In this document: positions 1 through 7,771 of the stretch, in pieces
How positions within the stretch are numbered: the stretch's first letter is position 1
Layout of the letters: each line of letters starts with the position of its first letter
Assembly: GCA_021785975.1 (NCBI GenBank)
Contig: JAJYOE010000005.1
Span: 1-32,143, forward strand
Length of the DNA stretch: 32,143 nucleotides
Origin: Bacillota bacterium
GTDB taxonomy: Bacteria > Bacillota > Bacilli > Alicyclobacillales > SLC66
Reading direction: 5' to 3'
The notes under the pieces: model-generated
What the model saw: the letters and a program-made list of their open reading frames with translations, nothing else
Told to the model about the DNA's origin: nothing
The model's database searches: none
Position numbers and translations under genes: made by a program

Positions 1-167
1 GGATCAATCGTTACCACCACTTTTGCGCTGGTGATGTCATCACTATCGGCAGAAACGCTGGCATCAAATTCGTTGAAATGTCCGCGTACGTTGGAGATCA
101 TCATGTGACGGACGCTGAAACCAACCTCACTGTGAGCCTTATCAAGATTCCAATTTACATTTGCCAA
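1..167 (-). CDS. YceI family protein, N-terminal fragment
   Basis: This frame is not in the ORF track because it runs off the left edge. On the minus strand an AGGAGG ribosome binding site lies 7 nt before a TTG start, and 55 codons are readable, beginning (M)ANVNWNLDKAHSEVGFSVRH. The 'DxxHSEVGFSVRHMMISNVRGHF' pattern is the N-terminal signature of the YceI family, lipocalin-like beta-barrel proteins that bind isoprenoid-type lipids. There is no signal peptide, so this is a cytoplasmic YceI as is common in Bacillota and Actinobacteria. The C-terminal two thirds lie outside the window. Family assignment is firm; the physiological role is not known from sequence. Confidence 0.85.
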   Translation of the reverse strand, partial: MANVNWNLDKAHSEVGFSVRHMMISNVRGHFNEFDASVSADSDDITSAKVVVTID

Positions 168-250
168 AATAATTCCTCCTAAAAATTAATTATTATCATT
201 AGATCGTAAGCGATAGCCTATGTAAGTTGCCGCTCTACTAATGTAATTTT

Positions 251-280
251 ATTATATTACAAATAGTAAGTAATGTACAA
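251..280 (-). promoter_or_regulatory. Possible sigma-A promoter for the YceI gene
   Basis: Read on the minus strand there is a perfect TATAAT -10 box (251-256) with TTGTAC 18 bp upstream (275-280) as a weak -35. It would give an AT-rich leader of about 77 nt before the TTG start. The -10 is good and the -35 matches only at TTG, so this is a tentative call. Confidence 0.4.
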
Positions 281-344
281 TAGGTTAGTAGATGTTTTTG
301 TATTCTGACTATTTGACTGGTTCCCATTCGGGATTGAGTGGTGA

Positions 345-373
345 GACCTGACGGGAAATCTCCCGTCAGGCTC
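345..373 (-). terminator. Hairpin after the secreted repeat protein
   Basis: CCTGACGGGA and TCCCGTCAGG form a perfect 10-bp stem with an AATC loop, extended by GAG/CTC across one bulged base. It lies 35 bp past the stop codon of the minus-strand gene at 408-956 and before the YceI promoter. No clear T-run follows on either strand, so it is either a weak terminator or a 3'-end stabilising stem. Confidence 0.55.
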
Positions 374-407
374 TTGTTAGTAAATAGATGTGACTAGTTT
401 CGAATGA

Positions 408-956
408 TTAAGCAGATGCACTGGAGTTTGGCGGATTGCTGACGGTCGTGCCAGATGGTGTCCAATTTCCGTGTCTTTGGCCATGATCAAAGCCATGTCC
501 CGGCATCGAAGGCATCGTTCCATTAACGAGGTTGGTAATTTGCTGATTGAGACGGGTGAGCATTTGCTGTTCTTGTGTGCTAGTCATTTTTCCACTACTC
601 ACTGCCTGATCAAGATTAGACTTGGCAGAGTTTTCGAGATCTGTAATCAAGGTCGTTGTTGAGACACCTTGTGCTTGCGCAATACTGGCGATGGATTTAC
701 CGGCCTTCAAATCGGATTGCAATGTCGTCGTACTGAGGTTTAAGTCTTTTGCCAAAGTGGACATGAAGTTCCCCATCATTCCTGGTCCACCCCAACCGCC
801 TTGCCCGTGATGGAAGCATGAGGTGGTCGTCGATGTCGATGAGTTGCTGTTTGGTGTTGTCGTCGCTGCATAGGCAGAAATCGAAGCGCCAATGACTCCT
901 GCTGCGATCAGAGTACCAATCAAAGTCTTAGGTATTTTACGCATTTGATGTTTCAC
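408..956 (-). CDS. Secreted protein with one 'GKSIASIA-GVS' helical repeat domain
   Basis: A 182-residue exported protein of unknown function. The start is well placed: AAGGAG lies 6 nt upstream of ATG. Residues 1-30 form a Sec signal peptide with a probable AYA-A cleavage site, followed by a Ser/Thr/Asn-rich spacer and a Gly/His/Met-rich stretch (FHHGQGGWGGPGMM). Residues about 63-145 form one helical module of the type LAKDLNLSTTTLQSDL..GKSIASIAQAQGVS..., ending with a 'SGKMTSTQ' segment. The same module occurs twice in the protein at 5687-6613, so the two are paralogues. The module is common in secreted proteins of Bacillota and Actinobacteria, usually annotated as hypothetical. The C-terminus is a His/Gly/Ser-rich tail. 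The His/Met content could bind metal, but that is speculation. Confidence 0.85.
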   Translation of the reverse strand: MKHQMRKIPKTLIGTLIAAGVIGASISAYAATTTPNSNSSTSTTTSCFHHGQGGWGGPGMMGNFMSTLAKDLNLSTTTLQSDLKAGKSIASIAQAQGVSTTTLITDLENSAKSNLDQAVSSGKMTSTQEQQMLTRLNQQITNLVNGTMPSMPGHGFDHGQRHGNWTPSGTTVSNPPNSSASA

Positions 957-1067
957 TCCTTGGTGTTGATTTATTTACAAGCCCCATCTTCTATCATCAC
1001 GCTGTAAAAATCCTGTATGAAATCTGTGCTACATTAACGACATGGGGATTATTTAGCTGGAGGGAAC

Positions 1068-1907
1068 ATGGTGACAAAAAAGAAGTCAATATTGATCTAC
1101 ACTATCATTACTCTTGTCCTGATCTTAATGCTCTTTTGGTGGTTGGGTGACAGGTGGTATGTCAACTATGCACCTGTTCAACCATTTCTCATCTACTACG
1201 GCGGGATTCCCACTCAAAATAAACAAATCACCACTTTTGTTGATCAATTGACCGGGTACCCTATAGTGATCTTAGGAGATGGGTTAAGTGATTCTGCCCC
1301 ATCCTCTTCAATAATCCGTTTGGCTAAAAAAAGCTCTCCGAATATCGCTTTTTTTGGATACATTAGTATAGGTGTGACTCACCAGGCAGGGAATCTAAGC
1401 GTAAATGAAGTAAAATCGCTGTTAAAGCAATGGAAACAAATAGGCGCAAGTGGTGTGCTGTACGATACTGCAGGTCCTGATTTTGGAGTGTCCTACAAGC
1501 GCCTGTCCCAGCTAGTTGCGCTTGCACATCAATATGGCATGCGGATCATCGTAAATTCGTGGTATCCACAGGCTGTACTGCATGTGGGGCTGACTCGACA
1601 TGACGGTTATCTGGCAGAAAATTGGTATGTCGCAGAAGGTCATGTGCGCTCACAACCGGTCGGTGCTTCCTACATCTCACTAATTAAACAAGAAGGTATT
1701 CCTATTTTTATGACGGCGACAGGCGGTTCTCACATCCAATCCTTATCATTACCAACGATAAAAGCCTGGGTTAAAGGCAGCAAAAAAGTGGCGCAGGGCA
1801 ATTATATCGCCATCTCTGATCAATACTATTCCTCAGACACTGATTACATAGAGTCAGCCAAGACCTTAAAGAACATCATACGAAGTTTTTTTCCTTTTGG
1901 ATTGTAA
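1068..1907 (+). CDS. Membrane-anchored GH114/spherulin-4-like TIM-barrel protein
   Basis: The protein has 279 residues and a good SD (GGAGGG) just before the ATG. Residues 8-26 are a single N-terminal transmembrane anchor with a positively charged start (MVTKKKS), so the rest is outside the cell. The body resembles the GH114 / spherulation-specific family 4 fold: 'FGYISIGVTH', then 'GASGVLYDTAGPDFGVSYKR' in the place of the acidic strand end 'GIFFDE', then 'HQYGMRIIVNSWYP' like 'vvlNPG'. Relatives include endo-alpha-1,4-polygalactosaminidases that cut exopolysaccharide. The acidic residue here is Asp (YDTAGPD) rather than Asp-Glu, so activity is uncertain. It is divergent from the upstream repeat protein and stands alone. 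Confidence 0.6.
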   Translation: MVTKKKSILIYTIITLVLILMLFWWLGDRWYVNYAPVQPFLIYYGGIPTQNKQITTFVDQLTGYPIVILGDGLSDSAPSSSIIRLAKKSSPNIAFFGYISIGVTHQAGNLSVNEVKSLLKQWKQIGASGVLYDTAGPDFGVSYKRLSQLVALAHQYGMRIIVNSWYPQAVLHVGLTRHDGYLAENWYVAEGHVRSQPVGASYISLIKQEGIPIFMTATGGSHIQSLSLPTIKAWVKGSKKVAQGNYIAISDQYYSSDTDYIESAKTLKNIIRSFFPFGL

Positions 1908-1997
1908 ATTAAGAAAAAATGAGCATTGTATACATACGGGAATCCATACTTTAGAGGATGCGTTGATCAGAGAGTACAGTATGTGAATGCTGATGAT

Positions 1998-2039
1998 AAA
2001 AAAATTTGCGCCAATTTAGTTTGCGGGCAATTTTTTTTT
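1998..2039 (+). terminator. Possible terminator of the GH114-like gene, or activator site for rocD
   Basis: An imperfect inverted repeat (ATTTGCGCC...GGGCAAT) is followed by nine T residues (2031-2039), which reads as a weak intrinsic terminator. It also lies about 95-135 bp upstream of the expected start point of the sigma-54-type rocD promoter, where enhancer-binding activators such as RocR usually bind, so it could be an upstream activating sequence. Sequence alone does not decide between the two. Confidence 0.4.
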
Positions 2040-2060
2040 GCATGGAGTTCGTTGAGGAAA

Positions 2061-2090
2061 TGCGCGAAAGTTAAGCGTTTTCTTCGCGTG
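2061..2090 (+). promoter_or_regulatory. Imperfect palindrome upstream of the rocD promoter
   Basis: GCGCGAAAG and CTTCGCGT form an imperfect inverted repeat ending about 17 bp before the -24 element. It may be an activator or repressor (RocR or AhrC type) site. This is only a positional argument. Confidence 0.3.
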
Positions 2091-2106
2091 TATCGAGGTT
2101 TTTTTG

Positions 2107-2122
2107 TGGCATGAAAATTGCA
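2107..2122 (+). promoter_or_regulatory. Sigma-54 (SigL) type -24/-12 promoter of rocD-rocG
   Basis: TGGCATGAAAATTGCA matches the sigma-54 consensus TGGCACGNNNNTTGCA at every defined position except one (C to T), with exact spacing of the GG and GC dinucleotides. Transcription would start near 2133, giving a 28-nt leader with a GAGGAGGG ribosome binding site before ATG 2161. In Bacillus subtilis the roc genes for arginine and ornithine degradation are SigL-dependent and need the activator RocR, so the biological context fits well. Confidence 0.75.
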
Positions 2123-2160
2123 TTTTACATGAAAAGAGCAATAGTACGAGGAGGGTTTTT

Positions 2161-3360
2161 ATGCAACAGCAAACGAAATCAGCAGCGATTGAACTTGAAA
2201 ACCAATATGGAGCTAAAAATTATCATCCGCTTCCTGTCGTTCTCGTAAAGGGAGAAGGCGTGTGGGTGGAGGATGATCAAGGAAAACGCTATTTGGACAT
2301 GCTCAGTTCCTACTCTGCACTGAATCAGGGACACCGTCACGCGAAGATCATTAAGGCGCTAAAAGATCAGGCTGATCAAATCACACTGACTTCTCGGGCT
2401 TTTTATAATGCACAATTGGGACGTTTCTATGAGAAACTTTCTAAATTGACAGGCAAACCGACCATTTTGCCGATGAATACAGGTGCCGAAGCAGTGGAAA
2501 CTGCGATTAAAGCCATCAGGCGCTGGGCATACGATGTCAAAGGCGTGCCGGACAATCATGCCGAGATCATTGTTTGCAGCGGAAACTTCCATGGGAGAAC
2601 GACGACGATCATTTCATTCTCCTCGGATCCTGAGTATCAGCGCGGGTTTGGACCGTTGACGCCTGGTTTCAAAATAATTCCTTATGGTGATGTATTGGCG
2701 CTTCGCGAAGCCATTACACCGAATACGGCAGCGTTTATCGTTGAACCGATTCAGGGAGAGGCGGGGATCGTCATTCCTCCTGAGGGATTCTTACGAGAAG
2801 CATCGGCGATTTGCAAAGACAATAACGTGCTTTTTGTGGCCGATGAGATTCAAACCGGGCTGGGCCGCACCGGTAAAATTTTTGCCTGTGACTGGGAAGG
2901 CGTTCGGCCTGATGTCTATATCATTGGAAAGGCACTTGGCGGCGGCGTTTTCCCTATCTCTGCAGTGGCGGCCAATGCGGATGTGCTCGGCGTATTTGAA
3001 CCGGGATCTCATGGTTCTACGTTTGGAGGCAATCCTCTTGGATGCGCGGTAGCTATTGCAGCAATGGATGTCATTGAAGAAGAGCACCTGGATGAGCGGG
3101 CGAAGGAACTTGGAGAGTATTTCCTGGGTCGTTTGCAAACTTTGAATGCACCGATCATTCATGAAATTCGCGGACGCGGTCTTTTTATTGGAATGGAACT
3201 GACCACCGCAGCGCGGCCATATTGCGAAGCATTGAAGGAACGGGGACTTTTATGTAAGGAAACTCATGCACATACCATTCGTTTTGCGCCTCCACTCGTG
3301 ATCACAAAAGAAGAGCTGGACTGGGCGTTTGATCAGATCAAAAGTGTGATTGAGGGTTGA
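2161..3360 (+). CDS. rocD: Ornithine aminotransferase
   Basis: Transfers the delta-amino group of ornithine to 2-oxoglutarate, giving glutamate-5-semialdehyde and glutamate (class III PLP aminotransferase, cytoplasm). I start it at ATG 2161 ([20 protein letters not shown]), not at the track start 2104: the ATG has GAGGAGGG upstream, and the extra 19 codons would overlap the -24/-12 promoter. The resulting 399 residues match the usual RocD length (about 400). Visible features are '[18 protein letters not shown]', '[12 protein letters not shown]', the cofactor Asp in '[15 protein letters not shown]', and PLP-binding Lys257 in 'IIGKALGGG'. rocG follows after 26 bp, so ornithine nitrogen and carbon can be passed on to 2-oxoglutarate. 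Confidence 0.93.
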   Translation: MQQQTKSAAIELENQYGAKNYHPLPVVLVKGEGVWVEDDQGKRYLDMLSSYSALNQGHRHAKIIKALKDQADQITLTSRAFYNAQLGRFYEKLSKLTGKPTILPMNTGAEAVETAIKAIRRWAYDVKGVPDNHAEIIVCSGNFHGRTTTIISFSSDPEYQRGFGPLTPGFKIIPYGDVLALREAITPNTAAFIVEPIQGEAGIVIPPEGFLREASAICKDNNVLFVADEIQTGLGRTGKIFACDWEGVRPDVYIIGKALGGGVFPISAVAANADVLGVFEPGSHGSTFGGNPLGCAVAIAAMDVIEEEHLDERAKELGEYFLGRLQTLNAPIIHEIRGRGLFIGMELTTAARPYCEALKERGLLCKETHAHTIRFAPPLVITKEELDWAFDQIKSVIEG

Positions 3361-3386
3361 AAATACTGGGATTGGTGGCGTAAACG

Positions 3387-4655
3387 ATGAGTACTGTGGC
3401 AGTTGCTCAAAAGGATGAAGAATTGAATGTGCTTTTCAGCACGCAAGAGATGATCCAAATTGCCCTTAACAAACTCGGTTATGGCAAAGAAGTATTTGAA
3501 TTGTTAAAAGAACCGATGCGCACACTCACCGTCAGGTTTCCTGTGCGGATGGACGATGGATCGGTTCAGGTGTTTACCGGTTATCGTGCACAACACAATA
3601 ATGCGGTCGGACCGACCAAGGGCGGGATTCGTTTTCATCCTGATGTGACGGAGGATGAAGTGAAGGCACTCTCGATCTGGATGAGCATCAAGTGCGGGAT
3701 TGCAGGATTGCCTTATGGTGGTGGTAAGGGCGGAGTCATTTGTGATCCGCGGAGCATGTCGTTTCCGGAACAAGAACGCCTGGCACGTGCCTATGTTCGG
3801 GCTATCAGTCAAATTGTGGGACCCACCAAGGACATTCCCGCACCGGATGTGATGACGAATTCCCAAGTGATGGCGTGGATGATGGACGAGTATAGCCAAA
3901 TCCGCGAATTTGATTCTCCCAACTTTATCACTGGCAAGCCCATTGCGCTTGGTGGTTCACTTGGTCGTGACTCTTCCACCGCACGCGGCGTAGCCATTTG
4001 CATTCGCGAGGCGGCAAAGGTCAAGGGCATTCCCCTCGAAGGCGCACGTGTAGTAGTGCAGGGATTTGGCAATGCAGGGAGCTATCTGGCCAAATTTATG
4101 CATGACGCTGGAGCAAAAGTCATCGGGATTTCCGATGCTTATGGGGCGATCCACGATGAACATGGCCTCGACATTGATTCCCTTCTCGAGCGCAGGGATT
4201 CTTTTGGCACAGTGACGAAATTATTTAAGAATACCATCACCAATAAAGAATTGCTGGAACTGGATTGTGATATCCTCGTGCCTGCGGCAATTGAAAATCA
4301 GATTACCAAAGAAAATGCGAATGACATCAAAGCTAAAATCATCGTGGAGGCTGCGAATGGTCCCACTACGATGGAGGCAACGAAGATTCTGACGGAGAAG
4401 GGTGTCCTCCTGATTCCGGATGTCCTCGGTAACTCTGGTGGCGTGATCGTATCCTACTTTGAGTGGGTACAAAACAATCAGGGTTACTACTGGACAGAAG
4501 CGGAAGTGGAAGAGAGATTGGAATCATTGATGGTTCGGTCGTTTGAAACGGTGCTGCATACGGCCCAGGCAAGAAATACGGACATGCGTTTGGCTGCTTA
4601 TATGGTAGGCATCAAGCGGATGGCAGAAGCGGTGGAGCTTCGCGGCTGGGTATAA
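3387..4655 (+). CDS. rocG: Glutamate dehydrogenase (catabolic, RocG/GudB type)
   Basis: NAD-dependent oxidative deamination of glutamate to 2-oxoglutarate and ammonium. The 422 residues are typical for RocG/GudB. Seen in order: substrate-binding 'GGIRFHPDVT' and 'PYGGGKGGV' (Lys114), 'PTKDIPAPDVMTN' with the catalytic Lys/Asp region, 'ARGVAICI', and the Rossmann nucleotide-binding 'VVQGFGNAGSYLA'. It lies 26 bp downstream of rocD and is probably cotranscribed from the -24/-12 promoter; a strong terminator follows. The SD is weak (GGTGG, 8 nt before ATG), which may indicate dependence on translation from rocD. The name rocG rather than gudB rests on the operon context. Confidence 0.92.
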   Translation: MSTVAVAQKDEELNVLFSTQEMIQIALNKLGYGKEVFELLKEPMRTLTVRFPVRMDDGSVQVFTGYRAQHNNAVGPTKGGIRFHPDVTEDEVKALSIWMSIKCGIAGLPYGGGKGGVICDPRSMSFPEQERLARAYVRAISQIVGPTKDIPAPDVMTNSQVMAWMMDEYSQIREFDSPNFITGKPIALGGSLGRDSSTARGVAICIREAAKVKGIPLEGARVVVQGFGNAGSYLAKFMHDAGAKVIGISDAYGAIHDEHGLDIDSLLERRDSFGTVTKLFKNTITNKELLELDCDILVPAAIENQITKENANDIKAKIIVEAANGPTTMEATKILTEKGVLLIPDVLGNSGGVIVSYFEWVQNNQGYYWTEAEVEERLESLMVRSFETVLHTAQARNTDMRLAAYMVGIKRMAEAVELRGWV

Positions 4656-4681
4656 ATGCTTACTAAAAAAAATAATCAATG

Positions 4682-4719
4682 CGTGCCTGCAGAACATTAA
4701 CGTGCAGGCACGTTTTTTT
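4682..4719 (+). terminator. Intrinsic terminator of rocD-rocG
   Basis: A perfect 10-bp stem (CGTGCCTGCA / TGCAGGCACG) with an 11-nt loop is followed directly by seven T residues. It lies 26 bp after the rocG stop codon. Confidence 0.93.
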
Positions 4720-4908
4720 GCAACATTTTATTATGTGGTATTTCTGATATTATGAATGTGAACTTAAAATAGTTCATTTGGATGAATTAAAAATACTTAG
4801 ATTGAACTACTATGTACACTCTTTCTAGCACTATTCATAATGTGATAATAATGAGAAAATAATATTAAAGCAATTATGAATTTATGGTTAACGAAAGGGG
4901 TATATCAT

Positions 4909-5511
4909 TTGAGAATTAATAAATTGGCAATGGCAGCAGTAGCATCCACTATGCTGGTCGGAATTACGGGAGCCGCCAGTGCACATATTTCCGCAAAACA
5001 CGTATCGGCACTTGCTACGAAATTCCCGACAGTCATTATGTTGAATTTATACCATGGACCGCAAAATAATGGCCCAGACGGTTACCCCAACTTTACTCCT
5101 GCTTATTTTTCAGCACCTGCCAATTCAACCGTTAAGCTCATTATTCACAGTTACGATGATGGCCCTGCCGCTGTTGCTACCAGTTATGATAAGGTTCAGG
5201 GAACTGTTGGCGGCTTTGAACTGGTAGATGGCAAAAAAGTGACTTCATTGAAAAACAACAATATCGCACATACGTTAACCATTCCTTCGCTAAAGTTAAA
5301 TATACCGATTCCACCAAAAACGGCAAAAGAAGCTTATGTCACCGTTACCGCAACTGTGAATACAGGAAAAGCAGGCAACTATAACTGGCAATGCATGGTG
5401 GCGTGCGGATCTGGATCAAGCGGTTGGTCTGGCGCTATGTCACCAGGCACAGGTAAAGGTTGGATGTACGGGACATTCACCGTCTATAATTTGAAATCGT
5501 ATCAGAAGTAA
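4909..5511 (+). CDS. Secreted CuA-like cupredoxin with an altered copper site
   Basis: I start this at TTG 4909 because AAAGGGG lies 8 nt upstream and the product then begins with a clean Sec signal peptide (MRINKLAMAAVASTMLVGITGAASA); the track start at 4876 has no SD. The mature part (about 175 residues) is a cupredoxin-type domain most like the CuA domain of cytochrome oxidase subunit II: 'IAHTLTIPSLKLNIPIPP' corresponds to the first ligand His (His121) loop, and 'WQCMVACGSGSSGW' to C-x3-C-x3-H-x2-M. The Cys pair (162, 166) is present, but the expected His is Ser170 and the expected Met is Trp173; Met177 follows nearby. There is no transmembrane segment or lipobox, so it should be a soluble extracytoplasmic protein. 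It stands alone between two terminators. Electron transfer or copper binding is plausible but unproven. Confidence 0.6.
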   Translation: MRINKLAMAAVASTMLVGITGAASAHISAKHVSALATKFPTVIMLNLYHGPQNNGPDGYPNFTPAYFSAPANSTVKLIIHSYDDGPAAVATSYDKVQGTVGGFELVDGKKVTSLKNNNIAHTLTIPSLKLNIPIPPKTAKEAYVTVTATVNTGKAGNYNWQCMVACGSGSSGWSGAMSPGTGKGWMYGTFTVYNLKSYQK

Positions 5512-5539
5512 AAACTAAGTCTTACCTCATAGAAATCAG

Positions 5540-5578
5540 AAAATCCTCATCGGCAAGTGTTGATGAGGATTTTATTTT
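5540..5578 (+). terminator. Intrinsic terminator of the cupredoxin gene
   Basis: AAAATCCTCATC and GATGAGGATTTT form a perfect 12-bp stem with a 10-nt loop, followed by ATTTTGT. It is about 28 bp downstream of the stop codon. Confidence 0.88.
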
Positions 5579-5686
5579 GTCCTCTAATAAAAACTCTAAA
5601 GAAATTCTAAAACTACGTCTCCATAATCCAAGTTGTAAAGAGCATGAATCAGTAGACCAAACCAAATCCTACAGGAGGAATCCATA

Positions 5687-6613
5687 ATGAAAAACATGAA
5701 ATTGATCACAGCAGTCGGGGCACTTGCCATCGCCACGTTAACGCTTGGCAGCACATTGACGTTTGCTGCCACCAATTCGAGTGCCACTTCTAATTCAAAC
5801 ACGCCAACCGGGATCAATTCATCGCAGGCACAAGGGCAATTGATGGGCAAGAGAAGACCACCTGCACCGCTCCCGCCAAGTGAACTGGCAAAAGCGTTAA
5901 ACATCAGCGTCAGCACACTTCGAAGCGATCTGCAAAGCGGACAATCACTACTTGACATTGCTACAACTCAGGGGATCAGCGAAAGCACTTTGGAGCAAAC
6001 CTTGACGACTTTCGTCGATGGACATATTCAAACCATGGTCAACAGTGGAAAGCTGACCTCCACACAGGCCACGAATGCGGAAGCAGCATTTGCAAAACGT
6101 TTACCAACTATGTTGTCTCATAAGGGACTCCCGCCTCGTCCGGGGCAGGGACCTATGGGAGATCATGGGCCGGGCAATGGGCAAGTCTCCGCAATTGGGC
6201 AAGGTCCTGCACAAGGGCAATTCATGGGCAAGAGAAGACCGCCTGCACCGATCCCGCCAAGTGAACTGGCAAAAGCATTAAACGTTAGTGTCAGCACGAT
6301 TCGAAGCGATTTGCAAAGCGGACAATCACTGCTTGACATTGCTACGACTCAAGGGATCAGCGAAAGCGCATTGGAGCAAACGTTGACAACATATGTCGAC
6401 GGGCAAATTCAAACATTAGTCAGCAGTGGAAAGCTGACCTCCACACAGGCGACGAATGCGGAAGCAGCATTTGCGAAGCGTTTACCGAACATGTTGTCTC
6501 ATAAGGGGCTCCCGCCACGTCCAGACCAAGGTCAAGGTAAAGGTTGGGGTCCGGCGAACGGTCAGGGAGCGCTTAGTGGGCAAACGTCATCTGCAGGGAA
6601 TTCCAACTCTTAA
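5687..6613 (+). CDS. Secreted protein with two tandem 'GQSLLDIA-GIS' repeat domains
   Basis: A 308-residue exported protein with AGGAGGA before the ATG and a signal peptide ending near LTFA-A (residue about 27). After a Ser/Asn/Thr spacer come two nearly identical units, each made of a proline-rich basic linker (GKRRPPAP.PPSELAKALN) and a helical module (VSTLRSDLQSGQSLLDIA.TQGISES), ending in 'SGKLTSTQATNAEAAFAKRLP' and 'LSHKGLPPRP'. The module is paralogous to the single one in the protein at 408-956. The units reflect a recent tandem duplication at the DNA level (offset 381 bp, 127 codons). Function is unknown; the repeats and the export signal suggest a cell-surface or matrix role. It is flanked by terminators and so is monocistronic. 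Confidence 0.85.
   Translation: MKNMKLITAVGALAIATLTLGSTLTFAATNSSATSNSNTPTGINSSQAQGQLMGKRRPPAPLPPSELAKALNISVSTLRSDLQSGQSLLDIATTQGISESTLEQTLTTFVDGHIQTMVNSGKLTSTQATNAEAAFAKRLPTMLSHKGLPPRPGQGPMGDHGPGNGQVSAIGQGPAQGQFMGKRRPPAPIPPSELAKALNVSVSTIRSDLQSGQSLLDIATTQGISESALEQTLTTYVDGQIQTLVSSGKLTSTQATNAEAAFAKRLPNMLSHKGLPPRPDQGQGKGWGPANGQGALSGQTSSAGNSNS
5828..6140 (+). repeat. Direct repeat, copy 1 (in-frame gene-internal duplication)
   Basis: About 313 bp, starting GCACAAGGGCAATT, recur 381 bp downstream at 6209-6521 with only scattered differences, many at third codon positions. The unit encodes the proline-rich linker plus helical module. Confidence 0.9.
6209..6521 (+). repeat. Direct repeat, copy 2 (in-frame gene-internal duplication)
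   Basis: Second copy of the unit at 5828-6140, offset by exactly 381 bp, which keeps the reading frame. Near identity in both codons and linker length argues for recent duplication or ongoing gene conversion. Confidence 0.9.
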
Positions 6614-6634
6614 CCAGGATTGTAACAAGTAACA

Positions 6635-6680
6635 AAAGCAACGCGCCGAATAGTATCATTTGGCGCGTTGCTTTCTTGTA
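6635..6680 (+). terminator. Intrinsic terminator of the double-repeat protein
   Basis: AAAGCAACGCGCC and GGCGCGTTGCTTT form a perfect 13-bp stem with a 14-nt loop, followed by CTTGT. The distal T residues of the stem supply the U-tract. Confidence 0.88.
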
Positions 6681-6817
6681 GGGAATGCTGGTAAGTGACC
6701 GATTCACACAAATTGAATTGCTTTGTTCAGTCTGAGGTGATACGGTAACATAAGTGTGGAAATAATATATTGTCTAATCTGCGTATGTAAGCATTGCAAA
6801 TTACAGGAGACTGCGGC

Positions 6818-7762
6818 ATGAATGAAAAGTTTTCTCAATACTTCACATTTGATCGAGAGGAATGGTCGAAGTTACGCCTCTCTACTCCTCTTCTTTTGTC
6901 TGAAGGGGAATTAAAGAAACTCCACGGAATCAATGAGCAGGTATCGATGGCAGAAGTAACGGATATATATCTGCCTTTATCAAGGCTATTGAATTTATAT
7001 GTTTCCGCAAACAGGTATCGCCAAGAAGTAACGCATGCCTTCTTGGGGACATTAACGGCAAAAGTCCCATATATTATTGGAATTGCGGGTAGTGTGGCAG
7101 TGGGGAAAAGCACAACGGCACGCGTATTACAAGCCCTTTTATCCCGCTGGCCCAACCATCCTAAAGTGGATTTGGTGACCACGGATGGTTTTTTGTTTCC
7201 TAATCAGGTTTTGGAACAGCGTGGATTGATGAAGCGAAAGGGATTCCCGGAAAGTTATGATGTTCGCAGTCTGCTGAATTTTCTTATGGATATCAAATCT
7301 GGATTGCCGGAAGTCCCGGCGCCTGTATATTCTCATCTGTATTATGACATTATGCCGAATGAATATCAGGTGATTCGCCAACCCGACATCCTGATAGTCG
7401 AAGGATTGAATGTGCTGCAAACGCCCTCTGTTGATGGCAGGTCGAATATTTCTAAATTATTTGTCTCTGATTTTTTTAATTTCTCGATCTATGTACATGC
7501 GAAAGAGGAAAATATCAGGCAGTGGTATATTGACCGTTTTCAGGTTTTGAGAAAAACTGCATTTCAACAACCGGAATCCTACTTCCGCCGCTATGGCCAA
7601 TTGACTGAAGAAGAGGCGCAAAATGTAGCTGGTGGCATATGGGAGGAAATCAATTCCATCAATTTAATAGAAAATATCTATCCCACCATGGAGCGGGCAC
7701 ACTTGATCCTGGAAAAAAGATCGGATCATGCGGTGCTGGACGTTAAGCTGAGAAAGCTGTAA
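6818..7762 (+). CDS. coaA: Pantothenate kinase, type I
   Basis: Phosphorylates pantothenate with ATP, the first committed step of coenzyme A synthesis (cytoplasm). I prefer ATG 6818 ([16 protein letters not shown]) to the track start 6794: AGGAGA lies about 8 nt upstream, and the resulting 314 residues match CoaA of Escherichia coli (316). Visible features are the P-loop '[10 protein letters not shown]' (residues about 91-100), '[13 protein letters not shown]', '[18 protein letters not shown]' and '[12 protein letters not shown]', all typical of the bacterial type I enzyme. Bacillota carry type I, II or III enzymes, so this identifies which is used here. It converges with the histidine kinase gene, with only 9 bp between the stop codons and no separate terminator. 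Confidence 0.95.
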   Translation: MNEKFSQYFTFDREEWSKLRLSTPLLLSEGELKKLHGINEQVSMAEVTDIYLPLSRLLNLYVSANRYRQEVTHAFLGTLTAKVPYIIGIAGSVAVGKSTTARVLQALLSRWPNHPKVDLVTTDGFLFPNQVLEQRGLMKRKGFPESYDVRSLLNFLMDIKSGLPEVPAPVYSHLYYDIMPNEYQVIRQPDILIVEGLNVLQTPSVDGRSNISKLFVSDFFNFSIYVHAKEENIRQWYIDRFQVLRKTAFQQPESYFRRYGQLTEEEAQNVAGGIWEEINSINLIENIYPTMERAHLILEKRSDHAVLDVKLRKL

Positions 7763-7771
7763 ATCATCTTT

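Noticed and set aside
1926-2114. 63-codon plus-strand ORF between the GH114-like gene and rocD
   Set aside because: No ribosome binding site, atypical composition, and it spans the T-run, inverted repeats and the -24/-12 promoter.
4909-5511. Assignment as sulfocyanin or rusticyanin
   Set aside because: The C-x3-C spacing and the H-TLTIP loop fit CuA of oxidase subunit II better than the single-Cys type 1 sites of those proteins.
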